Assembly (NCBI GenBank): GCA_947497945.1
Contig: CANMIP010000040.1
Span: 1-37,065, forward strand
Direction: 5' to 3'
Length of the DNA stretch: 37,065 nt
DNA from: an uncultured Tropicimonas sp.
GTDB lineage: Bacteria; Pseudomonadota; Alphaproteobacteria; Rhodobacterales; Rhodobacteraceae
Notes under the pieces: generated by a model
The model's database searches: none
Told to the model about the DNA's origin: nothing
What the model saw: only the letters and a program-made list of their open reading frames with translations
In this document: positions 24,767 to 32,386 of the stretch, one piece after another
How positions within the stretch are numbered: the first letter of the stretch is position 1
Layout of the letters: each line of letters opens with the position of its first letter
Program-made: the position numbers and the translations under genes

Positions 24767-24804
24767 TTGTGATTTCCTTCCTGAATGACCGGGGCTGGTT
24801 CGTG

Positions 24805-25098
24805 TCAGCAGTCCCCTGAGGGCAGCATCGTGACGGAGGAATAGCGGCCATCCGACGTCACGATTTCGGCGCAGGCGCCGGTCGACCGGTTGAACCAATA
24901 GGCCGTCAAGCCGTCGGTTCGGATCAGTTCGTAGCCGAGGTTCTGAATGCCCATTTCTGCCTGACCAGCGCGGGCACCTTCGAAAGCCGTCAGATCGCTG
25001 TCGCTGCCAACGGTTGGCATTGAGGCATCGCTTCCGGTGTCCTGGCAAGCAGCCAGTGTGCAGAAAGCGGCGATCACACCGATTGTATTGAGTTTCAT
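24805..25098 (-). CDS. small lipoprotein
   Basis: A 97-residue protein with a lipoprotein signal (MKLNTIGVIAAFCTLAAC, lipobox LAAC, Cys18). The mature part is acidic and ends with ACAEIVTSDGRYSSVTMLPSGDC: a pair of cysteines framing a GRYSSV block that I recognise from other small alphaproteobacterial lipoproteins without known function. The preceding AKAGQAEMGIQNLGYE-type helix and LTAYWFN strand suggest a compact alpha/beta fold. It lies 38 bp before the two-helix protein. Confidence 0.8.
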   Translation of the reverse strand: MKLNTIGVIAAFCTLAACQDTGSDASMPTVGSDSDLTAFEGARAGQAEMGIQNLGYELIRTDGLTAYWFNRSTGACAEIVTSDGRYSSVTMLPSGDC

Positions 25099-25178
25099 GG
25101 ATGTCCCTTCTTTAGTGGCCTTTGTGGGTTGGCTTTTTTCTGCACGGCCATTGCCGACAGTTTTTTTCGGTCTGCCGC

Positions 25179-25487
25179 CTAACTACCAGCCTGCAGCTTT
25201 TGCATGAACTCGGCGCACTGGTCGGCGCTGCCGATCATCTGCTCACCTTCCGCCAGTTCGGCCTTGCCGGAGATGTCCTGCGCCGCGCGGTTGAGGACCT
25301 GGTCCACTTGTTCGGCCGTCAGGAGGCCCTCTTCCTGTGCTGCCTGCACCGTGGCGCAGATGCCCGAGGACAAGCCCGTCGCGACGCCCACGCCCATCAT
25401 TGCGCCGCCTCCAAGATTGAGGCCACCCCAGGCGCCGACACCAAGGCCGACGACCAGACTGATGATTGCGATCCCTGTCTTTCCCAT
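25179..25487 (-). CDS. small glycine-rich membrane-anchored protein
   Basis: A 102-residue protein from ATG 25487 (MGKTGIAII); 19 upstream codons were rejected because a GAAGGAACGG site sits just before this ATG. Residues 5-45 are a Gly-zipper-rich hydrophobic stretch (VVGLGVGAWGGLNLGGGAMMGVGVATG), followed by a helical soluble tail with QVDQVLNRAAQDIS and two cysteines (GICATV, DQCAEF). It could insert in a membrane as a glycine-zipper hairpin. Function unknown. Confidence 0.7.
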   Translation of the reverse strand: MGKTGIAIISLVVGLGVGAWGGLNLGGGAMMGVGVATGLSSGICATVQAAQEEGLLTAEQVDQVLNRAAQDISGKAELAEGEQMIGSADQCAEFMQKLQAGS

Positions 25488-25518
25488 GTTCCGTTCCTTC
25501 TTGTTGGTAGCGAGGCAC

Positions 25519-25785
25519 TTAGCCCTTCCGGCGGGTCCGCCCACAGATCAATCGCAGCAGGATCAGGTTCAGGGCGGGCGCGGCGGCTCCGAGCAACGGC
25601 CAGAGAGCTTCCGGGAAGCCTTCGATCATCAGGTTCCAAGGCAAACCGAGCGGGATCAGGAAGATCCCCGACAACGGGTCGCGGGTTTGACCAAACCATC
25701 CGAAGGTTCCGACCAGGAACAGGAAGAGTGCCAGAATGTACGCTGCCAGGAAGGCCCAGACAGAGAATTTGCAAAACCTGCTCAT
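25519..25785 (-). CDS. small membrane protein, two to three helices
   Basis: An 88-residue protein with hydrophobic segments at about 9-28, 38-52 and 60-81, a WFGQTRDPLSG loop and a basic C-terminus (GRTRRKG), so the C-terminus is probably cytoplasmic. It starts 10 bp after the secreted protein gene at 25796 ends, and lies in the same operon. No family was recognised with certainty. Confidence 0.7.
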   Translation of the reverse strand: MSRFCKFSVWAFLAAYILALFLFLVGTFGWFGQTRDPLSGIFLIPLGLPWNLMIEGFPEALWPLLGAAAPALNLILLRLICGRTRRKG

Positions 25786-25795
25786 GGTCGATGGA

Positions 25796-26425
25796 TCACT
25801 CGATCCCGAAGATCACGTTATAGCCGGCATCCGTGCTGCCATTGTTGACGACCTCGATCACGTGATCGCCGGACTGCCAGAGCTGACCGCGATATTCCTT
25901 GTCCGGTGTCATGAAATCCAACAGCGCGGAGCCATCGGGGTTTTGGATAAGGTAGCCGAGGCTGCCGCTCTTCGGCGCGACACGGACATAGAGGAATTGG
26001 CCATCCTTTGCGCCGAGCACGTACCGGGTCGAACTGCCCGGTGTGAGAGATGCCGAGATCTCCGCACCACTCGAACCTGTTTCGAATCGAACCCGCTGGG
26101 TATCCGTCGTCGGTTTCGCGGCCCCCGGGCCCGACATCGCACCACCGCCATCATCGGCGGCTTCCACGACCGACAATTCGCCAATAGCGCCATCCTTGTA
26201 GGCGATGCAGCGCCAGACCGTTCCGCCGCCATCTTCGAGCATCACGAGCGTTCCCGCTTCGGAGAACTCCGAACTCAGTACCTTGCCGGACGCACCGTCC
26301 GGCCCGCCGACCGCCCTGAGCTGATCGATGCACGCATTGTCCGCGTCGGACATGGCATATACCGATCCAGCAAGCAGGGGAGTTGCAAGTAGGGACACAC
26401 AAGTGACAAGGGCCAATTGGCGCAT
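25796..26425 (-). CDS. secreted two-domain protein with beta-sandwich C-terminus
   Basis: A 209-residue protein with a signal peptide (about 1-24). The first domain has CIDQLRAVGG ... VLSSEFSEAGTLVMLEDGGGTVWRC, two cysteines and a GGGxVWRC strand. After a Gly/Ser linker (about 98-110) comes LGAKDGQFLYVRVAP ... YRGQLWQSGDHVIEVVNNG, a pattern like the beta-sandwich of periplasmic lysozyme-inhibitor (PliG-like) or pre-peptidase C-terminal domains. This suggests binding to a protein or glycan in the envelope. It is the first gene of the minus-strand set; GGAAGC precedes ATG 26425. Confidence 0.72.
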   Translation of the reverse strand: MRQLALVTCVSLLATPLLAGSVYAMSDADNACIDQLRAVGGPDGASGKVLSSEFSEAGTLVMLEDGGGTVWRCIAYKDGAIGELSVVEAADDGGGAMSGPGAAKPTTDTQRVRFETGSSGAEISASLTPGSSTRYVLGAKDGQFLYVRVAPKSGSLGYLIQNPDGSALLDFMTPDKEYRGQLWQSGDHVIEVVNNGSTDAGYNVIFGIE

Positions 26426-26622
26426 GAGCTTCCTTTATGGAAAAACCGACTTCACAACATTTCCGAGCAGAACACCCGAGTGAGTTCCACCCAGCCTGCA
26501 ATGCGTCCGGATTCGGGGCAAGCGGTTTTCCACATCGTTCAGGATGACCCGGCTGCCCGCGCCTGCCAACAGTCAAAGAAGTTCGCGCCGGGACAACGTG
26601 GTACGCCAGCGTGAACTCTCGC

Positions 26623-27087
26623 TCAGAGGCCGTCCAGCCCTAGACCTTGGGCGAGGGACTCGGCCTCGTCCCTGTCCAACGCAATGACGAAGCGGTCACC
26701 TTCAATGCCTTCGGCGATGTTGACCGAGCGGACCAGGTTTCCATCCACCCGGATGTCGAGTGTGACGCCAACAGAGGCCTTGGTGAAGGCTGCAAGGGCC
26801 GCGGCAACGTCAGTGGTCAATCTCAATTCCACAAGCGTCTGGCCGTCCGGATCGGCGCGAGTTTCACCGCCGACAACCTCCTGCGCCGTTATCACGACTG
26901 GTCCAAGCTGGAGAGGGGGCGAGGCCTTTTCAACCACGCAGATCGGGTGGTTGCCGGGGTTCCGACCGCCGCCCAGATCGAGGCACTGGTCGAGATACGC
27001 CGCCTTCTGCATTTCCGAGCCGGCCCAGAATGCGGCCGCGAGCGCCGCGATAACGATTCCGGCCGATGCTTTTCGTCCCAAAGGCAT
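26623..27087 (-). CDS. membrane-anchored stand-alone SecD P1-head-like domain
   Basis: A 154-residue protein with one N-terminal membrane segment (about 8-24) and a periplasmic part. Cys35 and Cys50 could pair. Residues about 62-150 (GPVVITAQEVVGG, TLVELRLTTDVAAALAAFTKASVG, LDIRVDGNLVRSVNI and ALDRDEAESLAQGL) follow the order of the P1 head subdomain of SecD/SecDF: the ItdA, vnfxLtxeGaxxFaxxTxxnvGxxlaIvlDG, and EAxxLAxxL blocks. The SecD pore domain is absent. It may be a periplasmic adaptor or chaperone-like domain. It is divergent from the DUF805 gene at 27219. Confidence 0.7.
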   Translation of the reverse strand: MPLGRKASAGIVIAALAAAFWAGSEMQKAAYLDQCLDLGGGRNPGNHPICVVEKASPPLQLGPVVITAQEVVGGETRADPDGQTLVELRLTTDVAAALAAFTKASVGVTLDIRVDGNLVRSVNIAEGIEGDRFVIALDRDEAESLAQGLGLDGL

Positions 27088-27218
27088 CCAAAGTCCTCCC
27101 TGTTTGAAACCTCGTCAAGGCGGCTGTGAACGCCTGAGCTTGTGGCTTGACCTGTGCTGAATGCTTCTATCTTCTGACCGAACGACATGAAAAGAAACAC
27201 GGATGGGGGATGGTCGCC

Positions 27219-27734
27219 ATGGGGTTCGTGCAATCGATCAAGGCCTGCCTTTCGAAATACGTCGTCTTTTCGGGGCGGGCGACGCGGTCCGAATACTGGT
27301 GGTTCGCACTCTTCGTCATCCTGAGCAGCATCGTCCTGGCATTTATTGACCAGGCGATCTTCGGCACCAACCCGGACACCGGCGAAAGTGCCAATATCCT
27401 CAACTCGGGATTTCAACTCGCGGTTTTCTTGCCAATGCTCGCCGCCGGCTGGCGCCGTTTGCACGATACCGGACGCCCGGGATGGTACCTTCTCCTGCCA
27501 ATGGCCCTGGGGATCGCGACCATGATTGCGCTCCTGAGCGGCGTTGCGGTCTTCTCGGTCCTGGAAGGCGGCGTAGACGACCCGGAGGTGCTCCGCGGAC
27601 CTGCAGCATTCCTCGGCTTGACCGGGATGATCGTGGTGTGGGGGCTGCAACTGGTCCTGTCGGTCATGATGATCTGGTGGCTGACCCGGCCGTCGCAGGA
27701 GGGGGAGAACGCATATGGCCCACCCGCGGCGTGA
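27219..27734 (+). CDS. DUF805 membrane protein
   Basis: A 171-residue inner-membrane protein with the DUF805 signature: FVQSIKACLSKYVVFSGRATRSEYWWF at the N-terminus and LAAGWRRLHDTGRPGWYLLLP in the middle, plus four hydrophobic segments. ATG 27219 was preferred to two earlier in-frame starts because it lies 9 bases after a GGGGG tract and gives the family's usual N-terminus. DUF805 proteins are common and of unknown role. A TTGACC (27147-27152) followed at about 15-16 bases by TATCTT is a possible but weak promoter. Confidence 0.9.
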   Translation: MGFVQSIKACLSKYVVFSGRATRSEYWWFALFVILSSIVLAFIDQAIFGTNPDTGESANILNSGFQLAVFLPMLAAGWRRLHDTGRPGWYLLLPMALGIATMIALLSGVAVFSVLEGGVDDPEVLRGPAAFLGLTGMIVVWGLQLVLSVMMIWWLTRPSQEGENAYGPPAA

Positions 27735-27778
27735 ATGACGTGCCCGATTGACCTGTCGATGATGGAGGGGAAACTCAA

Positions 27779-28549
27779 ATGAAGCGCAAGATATCCTTGG
27801 GGCTGACCTTGGCCGTCGGTGTTGCCACGCCTGTCCTGGCCGAGTGGACTTTCGTAGCCAGCCCAACGGCCAACGCGTTCATCCAATCCAACGACTCGAC
27901 GCTGGAACTTCAATGTGACCGGATCCGTTTCGCGCCCGCAGGCTATGAGGACAGCGAGGACATCGTGGCCAAGCAGGGCCTGTCCATCCGTTTCATGAAG
28001 GACGGCACGACCGAAGTTGGTGCCTTCGAGGTCGGGCAGGACAACGGCAACGTTCAGATCGTTGACAATTTCTCGGTCGAGATCTCGTTCAACGATGCGG
28101 AGGATTACGGCTTCGTTCTGGATCAGTTGGCGGCAAATGCCTCGGTCAACCTCTCCATGATCGATCAGGACGTCACCTACGGGATCTTCGACCTGACAGG
28201 GTCGAGCGCGGCCATCAAGTCTCTCAAATCTACCTGTGGCGGGGAGGAGCAGGAGACTGCGAGCGCCGAGGCTCCTGAAGGCGTGGTCTATTGCGGGGGC
28301 GGTGCAGTGAAACGCCAGATCGAGTATGTGATCCTCGACACCCCGGATGGCGAATGGGATGCCTTGCTCACCGTGAATGGCGAAGCAACTCGCGCGATGA
28401 CGGCCTATAGTTTCTTTGGCAATGCAAACGCACCGAAAGGGTTCGTCGTCGCGCTCCTTGGCGAGGATCGATCGGAAACGCTGGTCTTCCAGGATGGTGG
28501 CAAGGACTGGCTGGAATACGGGGATTACCAGTATGACAAGTGCAACTGA
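27779..28549 (+). CDS. secreted protein with repeated beta-rich halves
   Basis: A 256-residue protein with a signal peptide (about 1-21, ending VLA-E) and a GGAGGGG site. Both halves are beta-rich and acidic. The first ends VTYGIFDLTGSSAAIKSLKSTC, a motif seen at the end of small periplasmic proteins of alphaproteobacteria (the xLxGSxxAixxLxxxC kind). The second starts with VVYCGGGAVKRQIEYVIL. Four cysteines (LQC, STC, YCG, DKC) suggest disulfides. Its stop overlaps the next start by one base (TGATG). Confidence 0.7.
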   Translation: MKRKISLGLTLAVGVATPVLAEWTFVASPTANAFIQSNDSTLELQCDRIRFAPAGYEDSEDIVAKQGLSIRFMKDGTTEVGAFEVGQDNGNVQIVDNFSVEISFNDAEDYGFVLDQLAANASVNLSMIDQDVTYGIFDLTGSSAAIKSLKSTCGGEEQETASAEAPEGVVYCGGGAVKRQIEYVILDTPDGEWDALLTVNGEATRAMTAYSFFGNANAPKGFVVALLGEDRSETLVFQDGGKDWLEYGDYQYDKCN

Positions 28550-29070
28550 TGCTCTGGCGTTACGTGGAACTGCCAAAGCGGGCGGCCAAGGCCATTAGAG
28601 TCTTCGGGGTTTGGGCTGCATCCTCGCTTGTTCTGATCACTCCTGCATCGTCCGCCGATGTTTCCGAATTGCCAGAACTGCTACAGGAAAAAGTCGAGAC
28701 GGCTCGGCAGGCTTGCGCCGATTTCGAGAACGGAACCTTCCACCTCGAATGGGGCGCCGTTGACCGGGTCGATCTGGACGGCGACCTGACCCACGACTGG
28801 GTGCTGAACGAGCGCGGTTTCTCCTGTTCGACGGCCGCATCGCTTTACTGCGGCACCGGTGGATGCATGTCGCATTTCCTCGTGCAAGATGCCCTCCATT
28901 CCCTGTTGAACCAGGGATGGAGCCTGGCAGATCTCGGGCCGAACCGGGTTCTTCTGGCGGATGTCCACGGCTCGCAATGCGGCGGAATCAACCCGACGCC
29001 GTGTGTGACGGCCAGCACATGGGACAGCGACGAGAAACGGTGGCGCACGACTGCCGCCGAGTGGGAGTGA
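28549..29070 (+). CDS. secreted Ca-loop protein with Cys pair motif
   Basis: A 173-residue protein with a basic N-terminus and a hydrophobic segment (about 18-36) ending SSA-D, a signal peptide. VDRVDLDGDLTHDWVLNE contains DxDxDxxxD, an EF-hand/dockerin-like calcium loop, followed by FSCSTAASLYCGTGGC, a pattern I recognise from periplasmic proteins of proteobacteria (DLxGDGxxD then CxGxxSxxCGxxGC). Six or more cysteines indicate an oxidising location. ATG 28549 overlaps the previous stop; a GTG at 28540 is less likely. Confidence 0.72.
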   Translation: MLWRYVELPKRAAKAIRVFGVWAASSLVLITPASSADVSELPELLQEKVETARQACADFENGTFHLEWGAVDRVDLDGDLTHDWVLNERGFSCSTAASLYCGTGGCMSHFLVQDALHSLLNQGWSLADLGPNRVLLADVHGSQCGGINPTPCVTASTWDSDEKRWRTTAAEWE

Positions 29071-29146
29071 CTCGTGTGGTACGAACGGTCGACCGCCCGG
29101 ATGCGTTTTGCACCGCCCCGCGCGGCGTAGGACGAAACGTGCGATT

Positions 29147-29365
29147 GTGAGCAAGCTGACGCTCATCTCTCTTGTGTTGCTGGGTCTGGGCCTTGCGCTT
29201 TGGGCGGGATACGCGGCCCAGGGATCATATGCCGACGAGGATGGCATCCTGCAGGAGCCTTTCCACCTGCTGGCGCTTGGCTGGCTTTTTGTCCTGGCCG
29301 GATGCGTCGCGCTGGTGGGGGCACTTGTCGTCAAGATCATCAGGAAATGGAGGAACCCAGAATGA
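29147..29365 (+). CDS. DUF3955-like small membrane protein
   Basis: A 72-residue two-helix protein. LTLISLVLLGLGLALWAGYAAQGSYADEDGILQEPFHLLALGWLF shows the DUF3955 layout: helix, a short extracytoplasmic loop with DxDGxLxEPFxL, then a second helix and a basic cytoplasmic end. GTG 29147 was taken as start because the helix follows immediately; the codons upstream are Arg-rich and unsupported. Its stop overlaps the next start (ATGA). Confidence 0.72.
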   Translation: MSKLTLISLVLLGLGLALWAGYAAQGSYADEDGILQEPFHLLALGWLFVLAGCVALVGALVVKIIRKWRNPE

Positions 29366-29745
29366 AGACCGCCCCCACACGCCGCGACTCGTCCAAAGTC
29401 CGATCCGTGCAGGCCATCTCCGCGAGCAGGCGCGTGAGCGCGCTGAGCGCTGTCGGCTTGCTGATTGGTGTCGGTATGCTTGCCGGTTGCAGTGACCCGG
29501 CTCCAAGTGGCGGGATCAGCGAGCCAGATCCCGAACTGGTCTTCTTGAGAGGCTACCGTTCCGCCGATGACGATTGCAAACTCACCGGCGAGTCCGCCTT
29601 CACGGTTGAATTCTTGGATGATGCCGCAGACCTCGTCACTTGCTCGACCGGGAGCACCGCAGCGGCGACATTGGTTTCGGAAACCTCGGCCTCGATGGTC
29701 ACGCAGACTAACAGCTACACCCTATACTCTGTGCCGCGCCGTTGA
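29362..29745 (+). CDS. small lipoprotein
   Basis: A 127-residue protein with an unusually long basic N-region (about 30 residues) before the hydrophobic segment VGLLIGVGMLAGC (lipobox LAGC). If ATG 29362 is right, the signal is about 44 residues long; a shorter internal start is possible. The mature part has a Cys pair (DDDCKLTG, LVTCSTGS) and an acidic ELVFLRGYRSADDDC motif. A GGAGGAACC site precedes ATG 29362, which overlaps the DUF3955 stop by 4 bp. Confidence 0.68.
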   Translation: MKTAPTRRDSSKVRSVQAISASRRVSALSAVGLLIGVGMLAGCSDPAPSGGISEPDPELVFLRGYRSADDDCKLTGESAFTVEFLDDAADLVTCSTGSTAAATLVSETSASMVTQTNSYTLYSVPRR

Positions 29746-29789
29746 GCCGGTCGCCTTCTCCCGATGTCTTGTAACGCCAAGGGCCATAG

Positions 29790-30131
29790 ATGAGCCGCCG
29801 CAGAGCAAACACCAAGCTGCCCGCGCCATTTCTTCAACACATCGTCCTGAGAGACGATGTCCTTGAGAGAAAATCCGGCGATCCGTGCGACCTGCCCTGG
29901 CTGGATCAAGACGTGTTCGAGTTGCGGTTCACGACCCCGGTGACCTTTCTGGTCAGCGAGAATGACATCGGGAAATCGACCTTGGTGGAGGCCATCGCGG
30001 CGTTGAGTGGCTATGACGAGGCCGGCGGTGGTAAGGGATATCGCCCTGTCGATCACGCACGGGCGATCGACCAGAGCGGTGCCGGGCTGGCCGACGCACT
30101 CCGGGCGAGCTGGCTCCCCAAGGTAACAAAT
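29790..30131 (+). pseudogene. AAA-family ATPase, truncated N-terminal third, degenerate Walker A
   Basis: It reads SRRRANTKLPAPFLQHIVL, then FELRFTTPVTFLVSENDIGKSTLVEAIAAL and GYDEAGGGKGYRPVDHARAI up to SWLPKVTN. This is the N-terminal part of small AAA/RecF-like ATPases of about 240-260 residues (family: TFLVGENGSGKSTLLEAIAAL...GWFFRAESFF). Walker A is SENDIGKST instead of GENGSGKST: the last Lys-Ser-Thr is kept but two glycines and the Ser are changed. Resemblance ends at about 30131, where IS110 leader DNA begins, so Walker B and the signature motif are lost. It is clearly inactive. Confidence 0.85.
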
Positions 30132-30226
30132 GACATGGTGTGTTTGCGGCGGTCGTTCTCCTGAGGCGAACGAGGTCCGATAAGATCGGCCTCACAAAAC
30201 CAACCGTGAAGGAGAACGACCTTGTT
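30132..30226 (-). other. orphan IS110-type leader with nested inverted repeats (candidate bridge-RNA region)
   Basis: A perfect 12-bp inverted repeat, GGTCGTTCTCCT (30151-30162) and AGGAGAACGACC (30210-30221), encloses a second stem, GAGGTCCGAT/ATCGGCCTC (30172-30193, one bulge). Within it TCACAAAACCAACCGTG resembles the leader of the frameshifted IS110 gene near 17740. On the minus strand AGGAGAACGACC is followed by CGCCGCAAACACACC and ATG, so it looks like the 5' leader and ribosome-binding region of an IS110 transposase that is cut right after its start codon. IS110-group elements make a structured bridge RNA from this end; assignment here is inference. Confidence 0.45.
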
Positions 30227-30227
30227 T

Positions 30228-30600
30228 CTGGTTTCGCCTCGGTGTGAGGCCAAAGTGCGCGGCTACTGTGCGAGACCGCTTGAACCGGTTGGGGTCATCG
30301 ACAGCTGCTTTGAATGTCAGCGCCGTGGTCGGGCTTACAACGGGTACCGTCATCAGCCGCATGCAGACCTCGTCTTGCGACACCGCATGTTTCACCCGGC
30401 GATCCAGTTCAAGATAGTGTTGGAACAGGACAGCACGGGCATCAAGCAACGGAATGACCGCGTGCGCGAGAACTTCATCCATCTCGATCATCGGTCTCAC
30501 GAGACCGTCGAAGCTACCGTGTTTGACGGTTCGGGTAAGGCGAATGCCGAAGATCTTCAAAATGCCGCGCACCTCATTGGCGAGGTCGATGGTTTTCTTG
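30228..30600 (-). pseudogene. IS110-family transposase, C-terminal piece (split by IS256)
   Basis: The minus strand reads KKTIDLANEVRGILKIFGIRL ... FDGLVRPMIEMDEVLAH ... CMRLMTVPVVSPTTALTFKAAVDD ... KRSRTVAAHFGLTPRRNQ. It continues in frame, once the IS256 and one target copy are removed, from the N-terminal piece at 31978-32386. The transposase_20 motif PGVGPxTALxF reads PVVSPTTALTF. Resemblance stops at RRNQ, some 70 residues short of the usual end, where the orphan leader begins, so the element was 3'-deleted as well as interrupted. Confidence 0.88.
30593..30600. repeat. IS256 target-site duplication, left
   Basis: TTTTCTTG directly abuts the left end of the IS256 element and is repeated at 31978-31985. 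Eight-base duplications are usual for IS256. Confidence 0.9.
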
Positions 30601-31977
30601 GTTAGTGTCCTCGGGCGTGGTGTAATTTCATCGGCGGTGCCGGTGTAATCCTGGGTGGCCATCGAGGTGTATGGTCGGGTGGAGTTTCGACGCTTCAACC
30701 ACGAACCACACGGAGACCCCGATGACCAAAGCCAACATGGACCTTTCCGAGCTTCTGTCAAAGCAGGATGGAGGTGACTTCCTCCGATCTGTCGCCGAGG
30801 CGGTGCTTCAGCTGATCATGGAAGCCGATGTCGAGGGCCTGATCGGTGCAGGCAAGCACGAACGGGCCGATCAACGCACGACCTGGGGAAACGGGTATCG
30901 AGAGCGCGCTCTCGATACCCGTTTGGGCACGCTGAACCTGAAGGTTCCGAAGCTCCGGCAGGGCAGCTACTTCCCCGGCTTTCTGGAACCGCGCAAGACG
31001 TCCGAGAAGGCGCTCGTGGCCGTGATCCAGGAGGCATGGATCGGCGGCGTTTCGACCCGCCGTGTTGATGAACTGGCGCAGGCGATGGGCCTTCAGGGCA
31101 TGTCCAAGAGCACAGTATCGAAGCTGTGCAAGGACATCGACGAGCGGGTGAACGAGTTCCTCAACCGCCCAGTCACCGGCGAGTGGCCCTATGTCTGGCT
31201 GGATGCCACTTATCTCAAGGTGCGCCAGGGCGGGCGGATCGTCAGCGTCGCCGCGATAATCGCTGTTGCGGCGAATACCGACGGACGGCGCGAGATCATC
31301 GGCTTGGGGCTTGGCCCCTCGGAGGCCGAAACCTTCTGGATGGACTTTCTGCGTGGCCTCAAGGCGCGAGGGCTCGATGGAACCAAGCTGGTCATCAGCG
31401 ACGCCCACAGTGGCCTCAGGGCGGCCATTGAGCGGGTGTTCGAGGCGACCTGGCAGCGATGCCGCGTCCACTGGATGCGCAACGCTCTCGCTCATGTCTC
31501 ACGCGGCCAGCACACCGTCGTCGCTGCCGCGATCCGCCAAGCCTTCGACCAACCCGACCGCAACTCCGCAGGAGAAACTTGGCGCCGCGTTGCCGATCAG
31601 CTCCGCTCTCGCTGGCCAAAACTGGCGGATCTCATGGACGAGAGCGAGCACGACGTCCTGGCCTACATGGCATTCCCGCGCCAGCATCGGACCAAGCTGC
31701 ACAGCACCAACCCCATCGAACGTTTGAACAAGGAAGTGAAGCGGCGAGCTGACGTGGTCGGGATCTTCCCCAACGAGGCGTCCATCATCCGGCTCATCGG
31801 CGCCGTGCTGTTCGAGCAGAACGACGAATGGCAGACCGCAAGCCGCTACATGATGGTAGAGGCCTTCGCCCAGATCGACCACGAGGAGACAGATCCAATT
31901 CTCAGCATAACAACCCAAGCCGCCTGATCATGACCTCAGGCCATCTGGGAAATCACACCAGCTTGACGGACGTGACC
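30601..31977 (+). mobile_element. IS256-family insertion sequence, complete
   Basis: A 1377-bp element with imperfect terminal inverted repeats. The left end begins GTTAGTGTCCTC and continues TGGTGTAATTTC; the right end, read inward on the minus strand, begins GGTCACGTCCGT and continues TGGTGTGATTTCC. It is bounded by the 8-bp duplication TTTTCTTG and sits inside the transposase gene of an IS110 element, whose frame closes perfectly when IS256 and one target copy are removed. The clean boundaries indicate a recent insertion. Confidence 0.93.
30722..31927 (+). CDS. IS256-family (Mutator-type) transposase
   Basis: A 401-residue protein, full length for the family. It starts MTKANMDLSELLSK with GGAGACC just upstream. 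The DDE residues are visible: Asp in YVWLDATYLKVR (about 161), Asp in LVISDAHSGLRAAI (about 227), and Glu in STNPIERLNKEVKRRADVVGIFP (about 335), with the typical RCRVHWMRNALAHV block before the last. No frameshift is seen, so it should be active. Confidence 0.96.
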   Translation: MTKANMDLSELLSKQDGGDFLRSVAEAVLQLIMEADVEGLIGAGKHERADQRTTWGNGYRERALDTRLGTLNLKVPKLRQGSYFPGFLEPRKTSEKALVAVIQEAWIGGVSTRRVDELAQAMGLQGMSKSTVSKLCKDIDERVNEFLNRPVTGEWPYVWLDATYLKVRQGGRIVSVAAIIAVAANTDGRREIIGLGLGPSEAETFWMDFLRGLKARGLDGTKLVISDAHSGLRAAIERVFEATWQRCRVHWMRNALAHVSRGQHTVVAAAIRQAFDQPDRNSAGETWRRVADQLRSRWPKLADLMDESEHDVLAYMAFPRQHRTKLHSTNPIERLNKEVKRRADVVGIFPNEASIIRLIGAVLFEQNDEWQTASRYMMVEAFAQIDHEETDPILSITTQAA

Positions 31978-31985
31978 TTTTCTTG
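31978..31985. repeat. IS256 target-site duplication, right
   Basis: TTTTCTTG is the second copy of the 8-bp duplication that flanks the IS256 element; it belongs to the interrupted IS110 transposase gene. Confidence 0.9.
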
Positions 31986-32386
31986 AGCAACGCCTTTCTG
32001 GTGCTGAGCAAAGCCCGCAGCCCGTGTGCCTCGCGGCTCTTCATGTGCACCGGGCTGAACCAGCCTGTCCGCAATATCTGAGCAATTCCCTTGGTGTCTG
32101 TTTTGTCGGTCTTGTTCCGCATCGCTGAAAGAGCAGCGCTGACCTGCCGAGCTTCCATGCATGTGAGATTGAAGCTTTTGCCTTGCACGCCGAAGAACAA
32201 GTGCTGGCTCAGAGTGCCAGCCTCAAAGCCGATCCGCGCGATTGGGCGGCCGAATGACTCCAGGCAACTGGCGATGTCATCAACCTCGCACGGCAGCTCT
32301 CGTTCCAAGCAAACCTTGCCACGTCCATCCACAACGCAAGGTGCGCAAGACCGAAGCGACACATCCAAACCAACGAAGTATTCCAT
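31978..32386 (-). pseudogene. IS110-family transposase, N-terminal piece (split by IS256)
   Basis: The minus strand reads MEYFVGLDVSLRSCAPCVVD (first Asp of the DEDD RuvC-like site), RIGFEAGTLSQHLFFG (Glu), and MRNKTDKTDTKGIAQILRTGWFSPVHMKS (DxxD region, where the usual DKTDARGIAQ reads DKTDTKGIAQ), then STRKALLKK at the insertion point. The start ATG 32386 is preceded by GGGAGACAGAG. It is the front half of the gene whose rear half lies at 30228-30600. It is inactive because of the IS256 insertion. Confidence 0.9.

Noticed and set aside
25145-25167. Hairpin plus seven T as a plus-strand terminator
   Set aside because: The stem is only 4 bp and no plus-strand gene lies upstream within 600 bp; on the minus strand the T-run is on the wrong side.
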